A DNA stretch of 64,000 nucleotides from Limnomonas spitsbergensis (Eukaryota; Chlorophyta; Chlorophyceae; Chlamydomonadales), in the NCBI GenBank assembly GCA_037349105.1, contig JAYJMM010000061.1:124001-188000 (forward strand), written 5' to 3'. Below the pieces are notes generated by a model. It had not been told where the DNA came from. It saw nothing but the letters and a program-made list of their open reading frames with translations, and did not search any database. Position numbers and translations under genes: made by a program. Positions 46,678 to 57,415 of this stretch are shown one piece after another. Position 1 is the stretch's first letter; each line of letters begins with the position of its first letter.

Positions 46678-48980
46678 CCAGTGTGGTGTTGAAGGGCAAG
46701 CTGGCGGTTGAACTCAAGATGAAGGCCGGTGCACACTGGCGTGTGCATTTAAAATTATTTAGGGTCTTACCCTCATCCCTTTGTGTTCTTGTTGTTTGGT
46801 GGGTGAACTTGCTATCCTTTCTTTCCTCCTGTGCCTTCTCCCCTGACTTCTTGTTTGCCGACGTGGCTTAGTTTCATTTCAGCATGGTCCCGAGGTGGAA
46901 CGTCATTAACCCTCACTCCATTCTCTCTCCTTGTCACTTACTGGGACGTGCACGTGGGACAAGATTTCGTTTTTACTGGCAGGGGTTTTATTCATTCACC
47001 AGCTGGGCACTGGGAGGGAGCTTACCTTCAGTTTCTTTTCTTCCAACGGGACAGTTGGTCGCCCACGCGGCCGAGCCTTCTTAAGCATGGCCCAGAGGTG
47101 TTATGTCATTGACTGGGAGGGAGCTCTGATTAGGCAAATCTACACAGCGACGAGGGATGAGGAGTGTGTCACCGTGGGGTTGGGAGAGGCATCAATACCG
47201 GGAATTATGATGATATCGCGGCTGACCCATCTCAGCATGGCCCAGAGTTGTAATAGTGGTGCAATGACACTGACCGGAAATTATGACGATCTTCTTATGA
47301 CCTTCAGCACAGACCTTCAGTGTGAATGTCCTGTGTGGCTGCCCATTTCGTCCAATACCCCCCCGGATGGAAGACATTCGCTTCAGAAGAGACATGCAAG
47401 CTTCTGCATTAGAAGGTGATGTATCAAGTATCAGTGAGCTTTGCGTAACCGCTTGTCTAGTTACTTAAACCAAGCTGCAATGTGGAAATATATGTAAGAC
47501 TTGCAGTAAATTTGATAAGGCACAACTACAGAAAGTATGGCCGATGGCGTATGCCTTTCAGAAATGCGGAATCGTATGTAACAGAAGATTAGGGAAAGAA
47601 GATATCAGATCTGAACCGCTTCAAAATATTGAAGTCCATTCGAGTACACGACCACCAAGCGTCCACATTACCCGACTCCCCCCAAAAATTTAGAGCCAGG
47701 TTAAAAGATGTTGAGAAATAGCTAAGCTTTGCATTCCCCACTAAAAGCTTTCATGCTGCAAATCGCTGAAAGCTACGATATGGGAGTACTACGACCTCAT
47801 TGCCACCCAGGGCAAGCCACCATGAAAAATATGGCGGCGCGATGCGTAAAACCGGTTGAATATTTACAAGTCAGACACAGCTGCTGGGGGAATATGCCCA
47901 GGTCATAAAGTATACACACGACCCCATGCCGCTGTCAAGGAAATCCCCAAAAGGAATGGTGAGGGAGAGGCCTTTCAGCCCACCTCCTCCTGTAAACCAG
48001 AACAAGATTGCCATGTTGGGACCATCATGGGCCATTTTATGGCAAACGAGGAGACCATGGTAGGGAACACTGTGCATGGGCAAAAAGCGAATGTCCATTA
48101 GAATGACGACGGAAGGTAGCTGTGCAGGTAGCACGTCGGGCATATGGACTGAGCTGCAGAGCTCCTTCTGATAGCCTCTCTCCCAACCCAGGCATGCGTA
48201 AGGACATGGACGCCCAAAATCCAGCCGCAGCCTTGCAGACCCCCCTCCAACAAACATGTCTCCTTCCAGCGTGGAAACAAATTGGCGCTGAGTCTCCCTA
48301 CAATATAGAATACAGCTTCTCTGAGAATTGGTCCATGGGCTCCCTCCAAACCAACACATGCCCCTGCTGGCGTATGTGCCACACCAAAGGGCATAGCCAG
48401 TGGTTACAGGAGATGCATGAGCACAGCCCTGCCCAGCATCTGTCCTCCACCCACGAGTCCGCGAGAGTGGCTCCTGCAGGACACCTGGCCCCCCATCACT
48501 AAATGCCTAGTCAGCACACGTGAAATTATTGAATTGCTAATACGGTAAACTAAGAAATTACACGGGCTGAAAGTGGTGCCTCCTGTTATGTGGCAGTTTG
48601 GGGCAAGAGCCGTGAAGGCGAGACTCACACTCGCTCCTTGCCATGCCCGGCCCCTCAAGCCAGGCCATTACTTTGCTCAGAGACGGCATTGCAATCCTCC
48701 ATGATGTCCATCAGAGGAAACAGAGCGGTGTGGCTCCGTACCCGAGCTGCATTGTACCCTAAACACTCCCTCACACCAGAGACAGGGAAAAGTCTGTCTA
48801 TTCCTTCCCACGATGACCACGAAACGCCTGCTGCTGCTGCTGATCGAAAGAAGCGAGATCATCACGGTATTGTATATAAGAAGCAAGGTCTTTCAGCTTG
48901 AGCATCCACAATCCACATCACCAGCAACGGCAGCCAAAGCCGCCATTTGGGGCTCCAAAGCTGGGCCACGCTCCCCCACG
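46678..48980. other. Intergenic region with several Z repeats
   Basis: No gene is supported between the two convergent genes. Partial Z copies lie at 46881-46918 and 47226-47250, and a full one at 47050-47113 (CGCCCACGCGGCCGAGCC, then CCAGAGGTGTTATGTCATTG). The pyrimidine-rich text in front of them resembles that before the copies at 4343 and 60536. Confidence 0.5.
47050..47113 (+). repeat. Dispersed repeat Z, full copy
   Basis: AGTTGGTCGCCCACGCGGCC, GAGCCTTCTTAAGCATGGCC, CAGAGGTGTTATGTCATTGA. Flanked by partial copies on both sides. Confidence 0.8.
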
Positions 48981-51900
48981 TCACTTGGACGTCACCGCTG
49001 CAGCTGCGGCATTCCCACTGCCTGCCGCTGCTGCCGTTCCAGCTGCGTTGGTCTGCTGCTGGTTGGCGATTTTGATATGTAGCAAGCTACTGATCACGTT
49101 GCGACAGATGGGGCACTTGTTGGTCTGACTCTTGAGCTCGTTCGCACAAGTGTGGCACATGCACATGTGGCGGCAAGGCAGCGCAGTGGTGTCGCGGGGC
49201 TCGCTCATGCAAATCACGCACTCATTGCCCTGTTCCTCATCCAGAGCGTCTTCGCCTTGTACCACGTCCACTGGCCGGCCGGCCGCCATGCCGTAGATCT
49301 CCTGCGGGGCCACCAGATACGAATGGCGATTGTAATCATCACAGGCATCACCTTCGCTAATGCATCCGCATCCGCCTCACCCCACTCGCCCTGCACCACG
49401 CCCCTGTCCCCCCTGACCCACCCACCCTGCACAATACTGCCCCCCCTGCCCCGCCTCTTTAAACCCTTTCCTCTCTACCATCCTCTGCTCCCCCTCCTCT
49501 CCGCACAGCCCTCATACCCTGTCCTGCATCCAACCACGCCCCTCTCCACCCTGTCATGCATGCCCTGTACCATCCTTTCCCCCCCCCACCCTGCCCTCCC
49601 ATCATGTGTGCCACCCCGCCCCACCTCCCCCGCCCCGCCCAACACTGTCTCCTCCGCCTCCACCCTGCCCTCCCATCCTGTATTGTATCCTGCCCCTCTC
49701 CACCCCATACCGCACCGCGCCCTCTCCACCCCTGCCCCACGCCTTCTTCTCCACCTCCACCTTGCCCTCCCATCCTGCGTCCTTATCCCGCCCCTCTCAT
49801 CCCTGTCCCGCCCCGCGCCCTCTCCACCCCTCCGCCCTGCCCTCCTGCCCAGCAGCCTGTACCACCCCTCTCCACCCCGTCCTGTCCCGCCCCGCCCCGC
49901 CCCGCCGACCGACCTGTAGCTCATACAGGGAGCCCTTGACCCAGACTTTCTGTGTCACATTATGAGCCGTCCACGTGCCGTTGTCCTGCCTCTGAAGACG
50001 CACGTAAGTTGTCTGAGCTTGCACCCATAGCGGCATGTCGCCCCCCACCTCACAGGCATCGATCGACCTAGACTCGGCTTGCCCCTCTTCCGAGAGTGAC
50101 TCAAGTCGGATCACAATCGGACAGGCACTGCTGGCGGACGCCGTGGCCAGCGGCGGCCATTCCCTGATCACAGACGAGCTGATGAGGCGCAGCGGGGACG
50201 TAGACATGGGTGGGAACTTCTGGTCCGACTGAAAGCATACAGGTGGAAGGTTCAGACACGGACTAAGGCAGGCAGGCAGGCGGGCGGGAGATCCAGACTC
50301 GACAGAGGCATGCAGGTAGACCGGCAGGCAGGAGGGAGGTTCAAACTCGGACTGATGCAGGTAGGCAGGCAGGCAGGCGTGAAGTTCAGACTCGGACTAA
50401 GGCAGGCAGGCAGGCAGGCAGGTGTGAGGTTCAGACTCAGACTGAGGCAGGCAGGCAGGAGGGATGTTCCGACTCAGACCAATGTTGGCGGGCCGGCAGG
50501 AGGGAAGCTCAGACTCAAGTTCAGGTAGTGGAGGGATGGTTCTAGGTCATCGTGACGACATGAATCGAAGAAGCAGACAAGTCCATCCTTAGTATTAGCC
50601 ATGAGAGGCACGGTTGTTCGGCAGCTGCAAGCGTGAGCACAGCCGTGTTCGGCAAGTGTCGGGTGTGTACAACCAAATGCTGTTGCTGGTGTGGTCAGGG
50701 GTGTGCTGTGAACATGTCTGTCTGGCTTAGCGGCCGCGGCCACCAGCTGCGCTACCTTATCCCACTCCTCGTCATGCCATGCGGAGCAGAGGTGACAATT
50801 GGCATATTTAGGCATGTACAGCTGGTCTGCAAGACTTTTCTCACCAAGACGGCTAACTGCGCATTTCCCTTGCACCCATTCTTCAGGCATATCACTATAT
50901 CAGTACCGTAATATAACTTTCAAGCTTCTCACCCCTTTCTCGCTCTGGTATACAGCCAGTGGCGCCTCCCGGGTCAAAATTTTGTTCCGTCTGGCGCGGT
51001 CAGGGCCCGGGCCACGCGCCGTATCGTCCTTGGCGTTCAGGAATATGGAGACTCTGTGCAGGGGTCAAATGTTTTGGATTTCTGAAGGCGGTTTTGACCC
51101 TGCAATTGATGTTAATGGTTTGATCAACTGACAGGCCATCAGTCAGGCATGCATGCCTGACGGACAGAAGATCAGGCGGACGGACAGATGCATGCCTGCC
51201 TGCCTGCAGGCAGGCATTGACAGGCCGTCCGTCAGGCATGCAAGAGGCGGCCTGGCCAATCCATGCCGGCCCGCAGAATGTCTAGACAGGTTCATGCATC
51301 GATGGCCATGCATGTAGTGACCCCCCTTGCCTCTGCGCTCTCCTCCTCACACCTGCTGGCAGCATACTGACCTGCAGGGGGCTGTGGTATCAAATGAGAA
51401 CGAAAGTGAAAACTGCCCAGGCTTGTCGGCCGCTGGGACTACCTTGATGGAAGTCTTTTTGAGGTTGACCTGCGAGAGAGGTATACTGGTGTTAAAAGCG
51501 GTGTGCCATCATACTGCATATCATTGTGCATGGCAGGTGCGAGACATCATGGATTCAGGGAGCACTGGGTTGTCCAACTCCCCTCCCCATGGGAGTTGGG
51601 CAGGATGCACTTATTTCGAGGGCATGCGCACTATTGCTGCGTGAATCTTTTTCGCAGGTTCTGCTTATCTTCCTCTTGGTTCACCTTCCAATTTTCATGC
51701 GTTACAGTAATTATTAAGCCCCGATCTGGTGTATACCGCTAATGAAGTCTGCGATCTGGGGAGCTAGCGGGCCCGATACGTTCGTGACTGGCCCGTGTGA
51801 CCGTGCTGCTTTGCTTGGCCGTCGCGTGTGAATGACTTACCTGGTTCCGGACCGTGGAAGTGGCCTGGACCTGGGGCCGAGGGGGGTGCGCTGGCGCGCG

Positions 51901-52380
51901 ACCTCCCCCGGGCCCACCCTGCCCATGCCCCTGTGTATGTCCATACCATGTCCAGGGCTCCTGCAGCAGTTAAGAGGGGGGGTCGATTGAAAATGAGAAC
52001 GGGAGTTGGTAGGGTTGATGCGCGGGGGGGGGGTAATGACGCGGAAGCCGTGAAGAAAGAAGGCGCTGTGTCCATGTGGCCCCACCTGCGAGGTCTGCTG
52101 CTGGTATCCACCATACGGATTCCCCCAGTCGGATAGTATTGGCCATTGGCATACCCAGCACCACCGTATCCCTAAGCATGTGCTCAGGTCACGCAAGTCA
52201 TATTCACCGTAGAGCTCTACGCCCGCGCTTGTGAAACATTGCACATTTGCGTGCGCAGACCTGAGGGTTGGGAGGGGCCGGTCGCGAGGGTGGGTAGTTG
52301 TAGGGCTGGTGCGGAGGATTTACAGGATACTGATTGGGTCGAGATCCAGAAGTCCCCTGAGTGCTGGGAGAATTTCCCAT
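48981..52380 (-). CDS. RING-type E3 ubiquitin ligase of the LOG2/LUL (MGRN1-like) family, seven exons
   Basis: The family transfers ubiquitin from E2 to membrane-associated targets; Arabidopsis LOG2 is myristoylated. Exons: 52380-52261, 52171-52086, 51960-51841, 51469-51372, 51053-50933, 50228-49914, 49301-48981. The protein starts MGNSPSTQG, matching a Met-Gly-Asn N-myristoylation start. It continues Pro/Tyr/Gln-rich ([20 protein letters not shown]). The conserved domain follows: [40 protein letters not shown] and [13 protein letters not shown], with QTTYVRLQR. The junction LYELQ/EIYGM exactly fits the family. The RING is C3HC4: [20 protein letters not shown], then CPIC. Length is about 393 residues, near family size. 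Phases agree throughout except in exon 2, where a run of five G at about 52121-52125 needs one more G to join YYPTG to NPYGGYQQQ. That is probably a sequencing error. Confidence 0.92.
49365..49910. repeat. C-rich degenerate array, last intron of the RING ligase
   Basis: Repeated CACCCTGCCCTCCCATCCTG and CCCCGCCCCTCTCCACCCC words. In the sense of the gene this is a G-rich intron. The plus-strand Pro/Ser/Cys frames here are repeat by-products. Confidence 0.8.
50240..50525. repeat. ~42-bp array GGCAGGCAGGAGGGAGGTTC AGACTCGGACTGA
   Basis: About six copies next to the acceptor of exon 6 (50228) of the RING ligase. GCAGGCAG tetramer runs and GTTCAGACTCGGACT words alternate. Confidence 0.85.
51125..51245. 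repeat. Nested inverted repeats, RING ligase intron 4
   Basis: CTGACAGGCCATCAGTCAGG, CATGCATGCCTGACGGACAG and later GACAGGCCGTCCGTCAGGCA are partly self-complementary, centred on TGCATGCA and on CTGCAGGCAG. A compact cruciform is possible. Confidence 0.6.
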
Positions 52381-52689
52381 GCTCCTCGTATGCTGGGATC
52401 AAGCCAGAAACAGGAGTAAGAGAAAAACAGCATGCCGGACCGTGAGTTCATAAATACGGCCCTCGTTAAATGCCGTACACCGGATGCGTGCCCCGGGAAA
52501 AGACGGCGTTACGCAGAGATCTCTGGCATTAAGGCTGGGTCGTCAAGGAAATGACAAGCATGCCATGAACCGGAGATTTACGAGCCGACGATGGAATGTC
52601 AGAACCTAACGCTGTCCCTAGGCTGTCCTCTTACCGAGCTCATCACCTGTATTTAGTTGGTCTGAAAGTGTGACATGACATATCAAGTT

Positions 52690-53440
52690 GGGGAGGGGAG
52701 ATGTGGTAGGGCGGCCCATAGTGAGGTCAGTAAACTTGGAGCGATATTCCTCATGCCAGGCGACAGCATTTTATCTCATCATTCCGTCATACATCGGAGA
52801 GCTTTCCGAGGACCTGCTCTACCAGGAAGAAAAATGCAGCACTAGATGTCACAACCTAGAGTCCTCCCGACAGACCCGGGATCTTGAACAGGGTGTAGAA
52901 GCTGTCATGTTATGGACTGAATGGTGATGTCCTAGAAAAGCTGATGAAGAGTGATATCTTGGATCCGAGTTTGTATGGTGGCTCAGAGGGAGATGCTGTA
53001 GGAGTGCGGCGGGGCGTGCCGCGATATCATCGTGGATTTGTGGGCATGCATTGTCACCTACAGGATGGGGCAAGAGTGGTGGATGTTATTCTGTAATGCA
53101 AAAATAAGGTACTTTTTACACTGCGTTTTTTCTTTTGGAGGCTGCTGGACAACAAGAAGCTCAAGTTCCTGCTGACTCAGCAGTGTTTAATGAACTGCAA
53201 ATCATGCCACCGTTGGCGAGGTGTTCACGGACAGGTTCACAACATGGCAGTGCAGAAAGATGAATGCATAAGATACAGGAGGGCTCAAGCTTGGCATGGG
53301 ATGGGTGACTTTCCATTGGTTGTTTGCGCAGACACGGCTGGCAACGTCTTCCTTTGCCCACGGGCCCATGCGCATCGAGGAGATCCATGCCAGGCTGAGG
53401 CAGCAATACAAATTTCTAGCATTGAATGAGCAACAGGTCT
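52690..53440 (+). CDS. Possible exons of an unknown plus-strand gene
   Basis: Two protein-like stretches with splice borders are visible. About 53141-53219 gives EAAGQQEAQVPADSAVFNEL and QIMPPLAR before GTGTTC. About 53331-53436 gives TRLATSSFAHGPMRIEEIHA and RLRQQYKFLALNEQQ before GTCTTT. Their phases do not join directly. A third possible stretch is YLIIPSYIGELSEDLLYQEE near 52770-52830. The gene would be divergent from the RING ligase and run into the apyrase duplicate. Speculative. Confidence 0.3.
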
Positions 53441-53450
53441 TTTTTTTTGG

Positions 53451-53481
53451 GTAATATTTAGTATACAATACTAAATATTAC
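53451..53481. other. Perfect 14-bp stem, 3-nt loop hairpin
   Basis: GTAATATTTAGTAT, loop ACA, ATACTAAATATTAC. It is flanked by a T run on the left and an A run on the right (TTTTTTTTGG and CAAAAAAG), so the pairing nearly extends. Possible remnant of a small palindromic element. Confidence 0.8.
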
Positions 53482-54786
53482 AAAAAAGCAGGATTGACAT
53501 AAACAGCAATTCAACATGGCATGATTCCCCTCTGCTAGCAGCAGTTATGATCATGGGATTAATTGCAAGTACTCCTGGCAGAGCATTTACCCTCTCCCCA
53601 TGAGTGAAAGAGACTCTGGGAGATCCCTGCATGGTCGTAGGTGACGTGATGGCTATGGGATCCCATGTACATAATAACATAATGGAATAGGACGTTTAGG
53701 GTTGACAGCTTACCCTCAACTACCTGAAGGGTTGAAACCAGGGCAACAGCTATCTTTGGCCCACATGAAACCTACATACATGCGTACTGAGGTGAAAACC
53801 TTGACCCATGTGTGGCCCACATCAATCCTAACCTTTCTGCCATACTTGTGTCCAGGATGGCGGAATCTCCCCTGTGGTCGAGTCTCTGCAGCTGGTGGGT
53901 GCCTCTGACTGGCATGCATGCTCCCGCCTGGTGAGGGAGCTGGTGCGCAGCGCACAGACATGTGCAACGCCGCCCTGCCCGGCGACAGAGATGCCGCTGT
54001 CCAGGGCAGTGTTCATTCCTGGATGGGATGTCAGGGCATGTCGCCGGCAAATGCTTTGGCTTTCGTGTGTGCCTGCTGATGATGCCCATTTGGGATGTGC
54101 CTATAGGAGCTGTGCTGTTTGTTTGTATCTCGTTTCAATAGTTTCTGTAGTGGTGAATGATAATTTTTCCTGTTTGCCTTCTTTGCACCCAATGGAATGC
54201 AGTAGAAATCTGAAGACCTGAAATACAGTGGGGGTGCCGCTTTCGGTGTTGGGACCGAAGCCTGCTGCAAGGAACAGGCACTATTGTTATAGGCTTTGGT
54301 CGTGGCAGGCACCTTGATCTGCACTTAATACCCTGCCAATGCCCCTGGTGACCCCCCTCCTACCTTTTCATCTCTCTCTGAGCCAGGAGCGCTACTATGT
54401 TTTTAATTTGAAGCCTCATAAAGCCAAAGGTCATCAGTCGAGCTGTGTTGCATGGTATGGTACCCTGTGTTAGGGACAGGCGGGTGGCTTCCTTAAGTCA
54501 CGCCTCCAAGCCTGTTGTTCATGCCAGTATATGGCTGCCAACCACGTGCGGGCTGGCGGGCCACTCAGGAGCAGCACCCTCAACCTGAACCCAAAGCCCT
54601 AACCCCCAACATCCCGCCCCGGAAGCGCTGGTTAACCCCCTTCTGCCCTAAACCCTACCTAGACAGGCCAATTATCACGATGCAGCTGTAGCTAAGACTA
54701 CGGCTGTATACCGGTAGTTAAAAGCACCCTGAACCCTGCAGCACGCTGCCATCAGTGTCGATGACTCATCAGGTCCCTTTTACTTA

Positions 54787-54843
54787 GGTGCCCACGCGGC
54801 CAAGCCGTTTGAGCAGGGCCCAGAGGTGTAACGTCATTGACTC
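54787..54843 (+). repeat. Dispersed repeat Z inside the apyrase duplicate
   Basis: TAGGTGCCCACGCGGCCAAG, CCGTTTGAGCAGGGCCCAGA, GGTGTAACGTCATTGACTC. Inserted in the intron between the exon 8-like and exon 9-like blocks. Confidence 0.85.
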
Positions 54844-55254
54844 ATCAGGCCACCACTGTGACCCTGCAGATGGCATCAGCAACATGGGCATGCCAGACTT
54901 TTATGTTATATGGCCCTTTTTGGGGCTGCGGGAGGACGCCACAATGCAGCAGGTGTGGGGCAAGTGTGGAAGTGTAAGATGGTGTGGACGCAGGAGAAGG
55001 CAGGCTGTGGATGTAGGTATGTGAGGACTGGGTAGGGAGCTAGTAGGCAGTTTGGGGGACACGGAGGATGTATGCAGCGTAGTCCAACCAGGCAGCCATT
55101 GGCAGGCCGCTGGGGCAGCCACATATGGGTTAAAGGGGACCAAACCTAGAACGGCCTCACGCCGGTGGCCCAAGCAGCAGGGCTTGCCGCACCAGGCTGT
55201 GGATGGTGTCACTCTTTCCACCTGTCATTGTCTCCCTCCCTTACTCTTACGTCT

Positions 55255-55768
55255 GCCCCCCTCCCCCTCTGGGGTCCTTTCCCCTACATGCGTCTGCCCC
55301 CCCCCCCATCACCCCACTGGTGCTGTCCCCTACATACGTCTGCCCCCCCCCCCATCACCACCCCACTGGTGCTGTCCCCTGTATGCGTCTGCCCCCCCCC
55401 ATCACCCCACTGGTGCTGTCCCCTACATGCGTCTGCCCCCCCTCCACCACCACCCTACTGGTGCTGTCCCCTACATGCGTCTGCCCCCCCCACCACCAAC
55501 ACCCCACTGGTGCTGTCCCCCACATGCGTCTGCCCCCCCCACCACCACCACCCCACTGGTACTGTCCCCTACATGCGTCTGCCCCCCCCCCCCCCTTCAC
55601 CCCACTGGTGCTGTCCCCTACATGCGTCTGCCCCCCCCCCACCACCACCACCCCACTGGTGCTGTCCCCTACATGCGTCTGCCCCCACCCCCACCACCCC
55701 ACTGGTGCTGTCCCCTACATGCGTCTGCCCCCCCCCCCACCACCACCCCACTGGTGCTGCCCCTACAG
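55255..55768. repeat. ~48-bp array grown from a 3' splice site, ~11 copies
   Basis: The unit is ACCCCACTGGTGCTGTCCCC, TACATGCGTCTGCCCCCC, ACCACC. The last unit reads CACTGGTGCTGCCCCTACAG and then GTGCTGG, the acceptor and first bases of the exon 10-like block. All open frames across the array are by-products. Confidence 0.9.
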
Positions 55769-55860
55769 GTGCTGGACAAACCCTGGACACTCGCAGCCGA
55801 GGCTGGTGCGTAGCTGCTTGAGCAGCTTTTGCAGGTTCCAAGTTAGGGACAAGGCAAAGG

Positions 55861-56817
55861 CTGTTAGAGAACGTAAACAAGCAGGCTGGGCAATCAACTT
55901 GTTGTTTAGAAAATATTGTGTGCGCAGTATGGTGGCAGCCCTAGGGGGTGGAGTGCTTGTCTCAAACCTATTACCCTCCGTGATGAGTCAGTAGCAGTAC
56001 ATGTGCCATTTGAATGCGACTGTCTGCAGGGAGGTAGGCATAGGTGCATTGGGTTGTCAAAGCCATTTCATGCCTGGAAAGCAGAAGAAGTATATTTTAT
56101 AGCTGCCGCTGCAGGATGATCTAGGGTTTCGTGTTCAGTTGGGTAGTTTGGAGTCAAAGCTTAGGATGTTGGGTGCCTATTTGCAGCTGATGTTGTATGT
56201 AGTATTGATGCTTTTGCGAACTGTCAGCCCACCCATCAGCCCGTATACTATGCAGTGGTGAGATGAGCTGGACCTTCCATGCAGCTTTGATTAAGGCATC
56301 CTGCCTACCCTGACGGTGCTCGTCATGAAGGTATCTGATCACCATGAGTGGAGGTGCAGCAGTTGTGTTGGTGTTGGTGTTGGTGACAGGCAGTGGCCAG
56401 AAGGGTAGATGCGACAGCCTAGCATTAGCAGCTCCTCTGGATGCTTGTTGCTCCTAGGTTATGGCCTAAAAAAGCACTAACATTGCAATCTCCATGCGCA
56501 TTTACCCGAACTGTCGGTATTTGCAATTGAACGAGTCAAGAAGAAAGTTAGCACTAGTCTGGCAAAGATGGCACAAATTGTCACAAGGCCGGTTACACCT
56601 TATTTGATGCGGTATTTGAACAGACATTTTCGCACAAGATGGACTCGTATCTTCACACCACTCTCGTCATGGCTGGTGAGGCTTTTCAAATCCTATGCGT
56701 CAACAGTAGAATAAATGAGCCAGTCACATAGAAGAGCTAGATAGGCAGTTAGATCCCCGAAACAGCATAAGTAGCAAACCTGAGCCCTAAATGCGAACCC
56801 AGAAAACCTGAGTCTGT
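55861..56817. other. No supported gene
   Basis: The 3' flank of the apyrase duplicate. No homology to apyrase exon 11 is seen, and nothing else is recognisable. Confidence 0.4.
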
Positions 56818-57261
56818 CTAGTACAGGTAGAAAAACAGTTTACCTGTTTGTGTGCAAATTGCTTGAAACTGAAGCACAGTACCCACCTTGCATACCCCTA
56901 AATCAGGATTTGCCTCCCCCCTCCAGGAATCCCTGTCCTGAGCCAACAAGTCCTTGAGTTGAAGCCTGAAAGCTGAAGGTTTTCGGTACGCGCAAAACAA
57001 ATCGTACACAACACGTTTGGCAGGCTTCATGCCACCATTGGTCCATATGAGCTGACGCTTCGGCAAGGAGGATACATTGATTACCCTGATTACTGAGTAA
57101 TGAGCTATCCTGAAGAGCAAATCTCTCAATTTAAATTGCTCACATGTATGACCACCCTTGATCATGCCCGCATATGCCTTATACATGTGAGCCAGGCAGG
57201 CAGGCCAGACAAAAGTGAGCAGCCAAAGGCAACATCTGAGCAATCTGCCAGTGTTGGGCAA
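56818..57261 (-). CDS. Open frame of 147 codons, unknown
   Basis: It begins MPNTGRLLRCCLWLLTFVWP, a hydrophobic start, with later text KRQLIWTNGGMKPAKRVVYD and RLQLKDLLAQDRDSWRGEAN. It is not low complexity and not repeat-derived. It lies downstream, in the same orientation, of the family member at 57416-57985; the other two members have no counterpart. It may be a small gene or part of an older element. Confidence 0.3.
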   Translation of the reverse strand: MPNTGRLLRCCLWLLTFVWPACLAHMYKAYAGMIKGGHTCEQFKLRDLLFRIAHYSVIRVINVSSLPKRQLIWTNGGMKPAKRVVYDLFCAYRKPSAFRLQLKDLLAQDRDSWRGEANPDLGVCKVGTVLQFQAICTQTGKLFFYLY

Positions 57262-57415
57262 GCTTTGCCTTCAAGAACCTTGATGTGTATCTCCATCCAT
57301 TTAGGTGCTTGCAGACTGTCATGATGCAATCAGGCCTCTGGCTCTTTAGCCGGTGTGCATATCGACTGTGCTAATATAAATCTTCTCAAAGACTTTCTAA
57401 GCAGTGCCTAGGGGT

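Larger units (their letters stand above)
53856..55860 (+). pseudogene. Partial apyrase duplicate, degenerate
   Basis: Three blocks match the minus-strand apyrase gene at exon level. 53856 to ~53999 encodes [20 protein letters not shown] and ACSRLVRELVRSAQTCATPP (apyrase exon 8). 54870-54952 encodes DGISNMGMPDFYVIWPFLGL, REDATMQQ (exon 9, 5' part missing). 55769 onward starts VLDKPWTLAAEAGA and then hits a stop (exon 10, shifted by a two-base loss). Exons 1-7 and ACR5 are not seen. Order and introns are kept, so it arose by DNA duplication and not by retrotransposition. The lost frame and missing nucleotide-binding regions argue for a pseudogene. Confidence 0.85.

Noticed and set aside
48404..48901. 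Short frames between the coiled-coil and RING genes
   Set aside because: No splice support, no recognisable protein text on either strand.
49152..49939. Pro-rich plus-strand frames opposite the RING ligase
   Set aside because: Antisense of a C-rich intron and of the RING exon.
55052..55994. Pro/His/Cys-rich plus frames of 218-263 codons
   Set aside because: They read through the array upstream of an apyrase-like acceptor and are not protein-like outside it.
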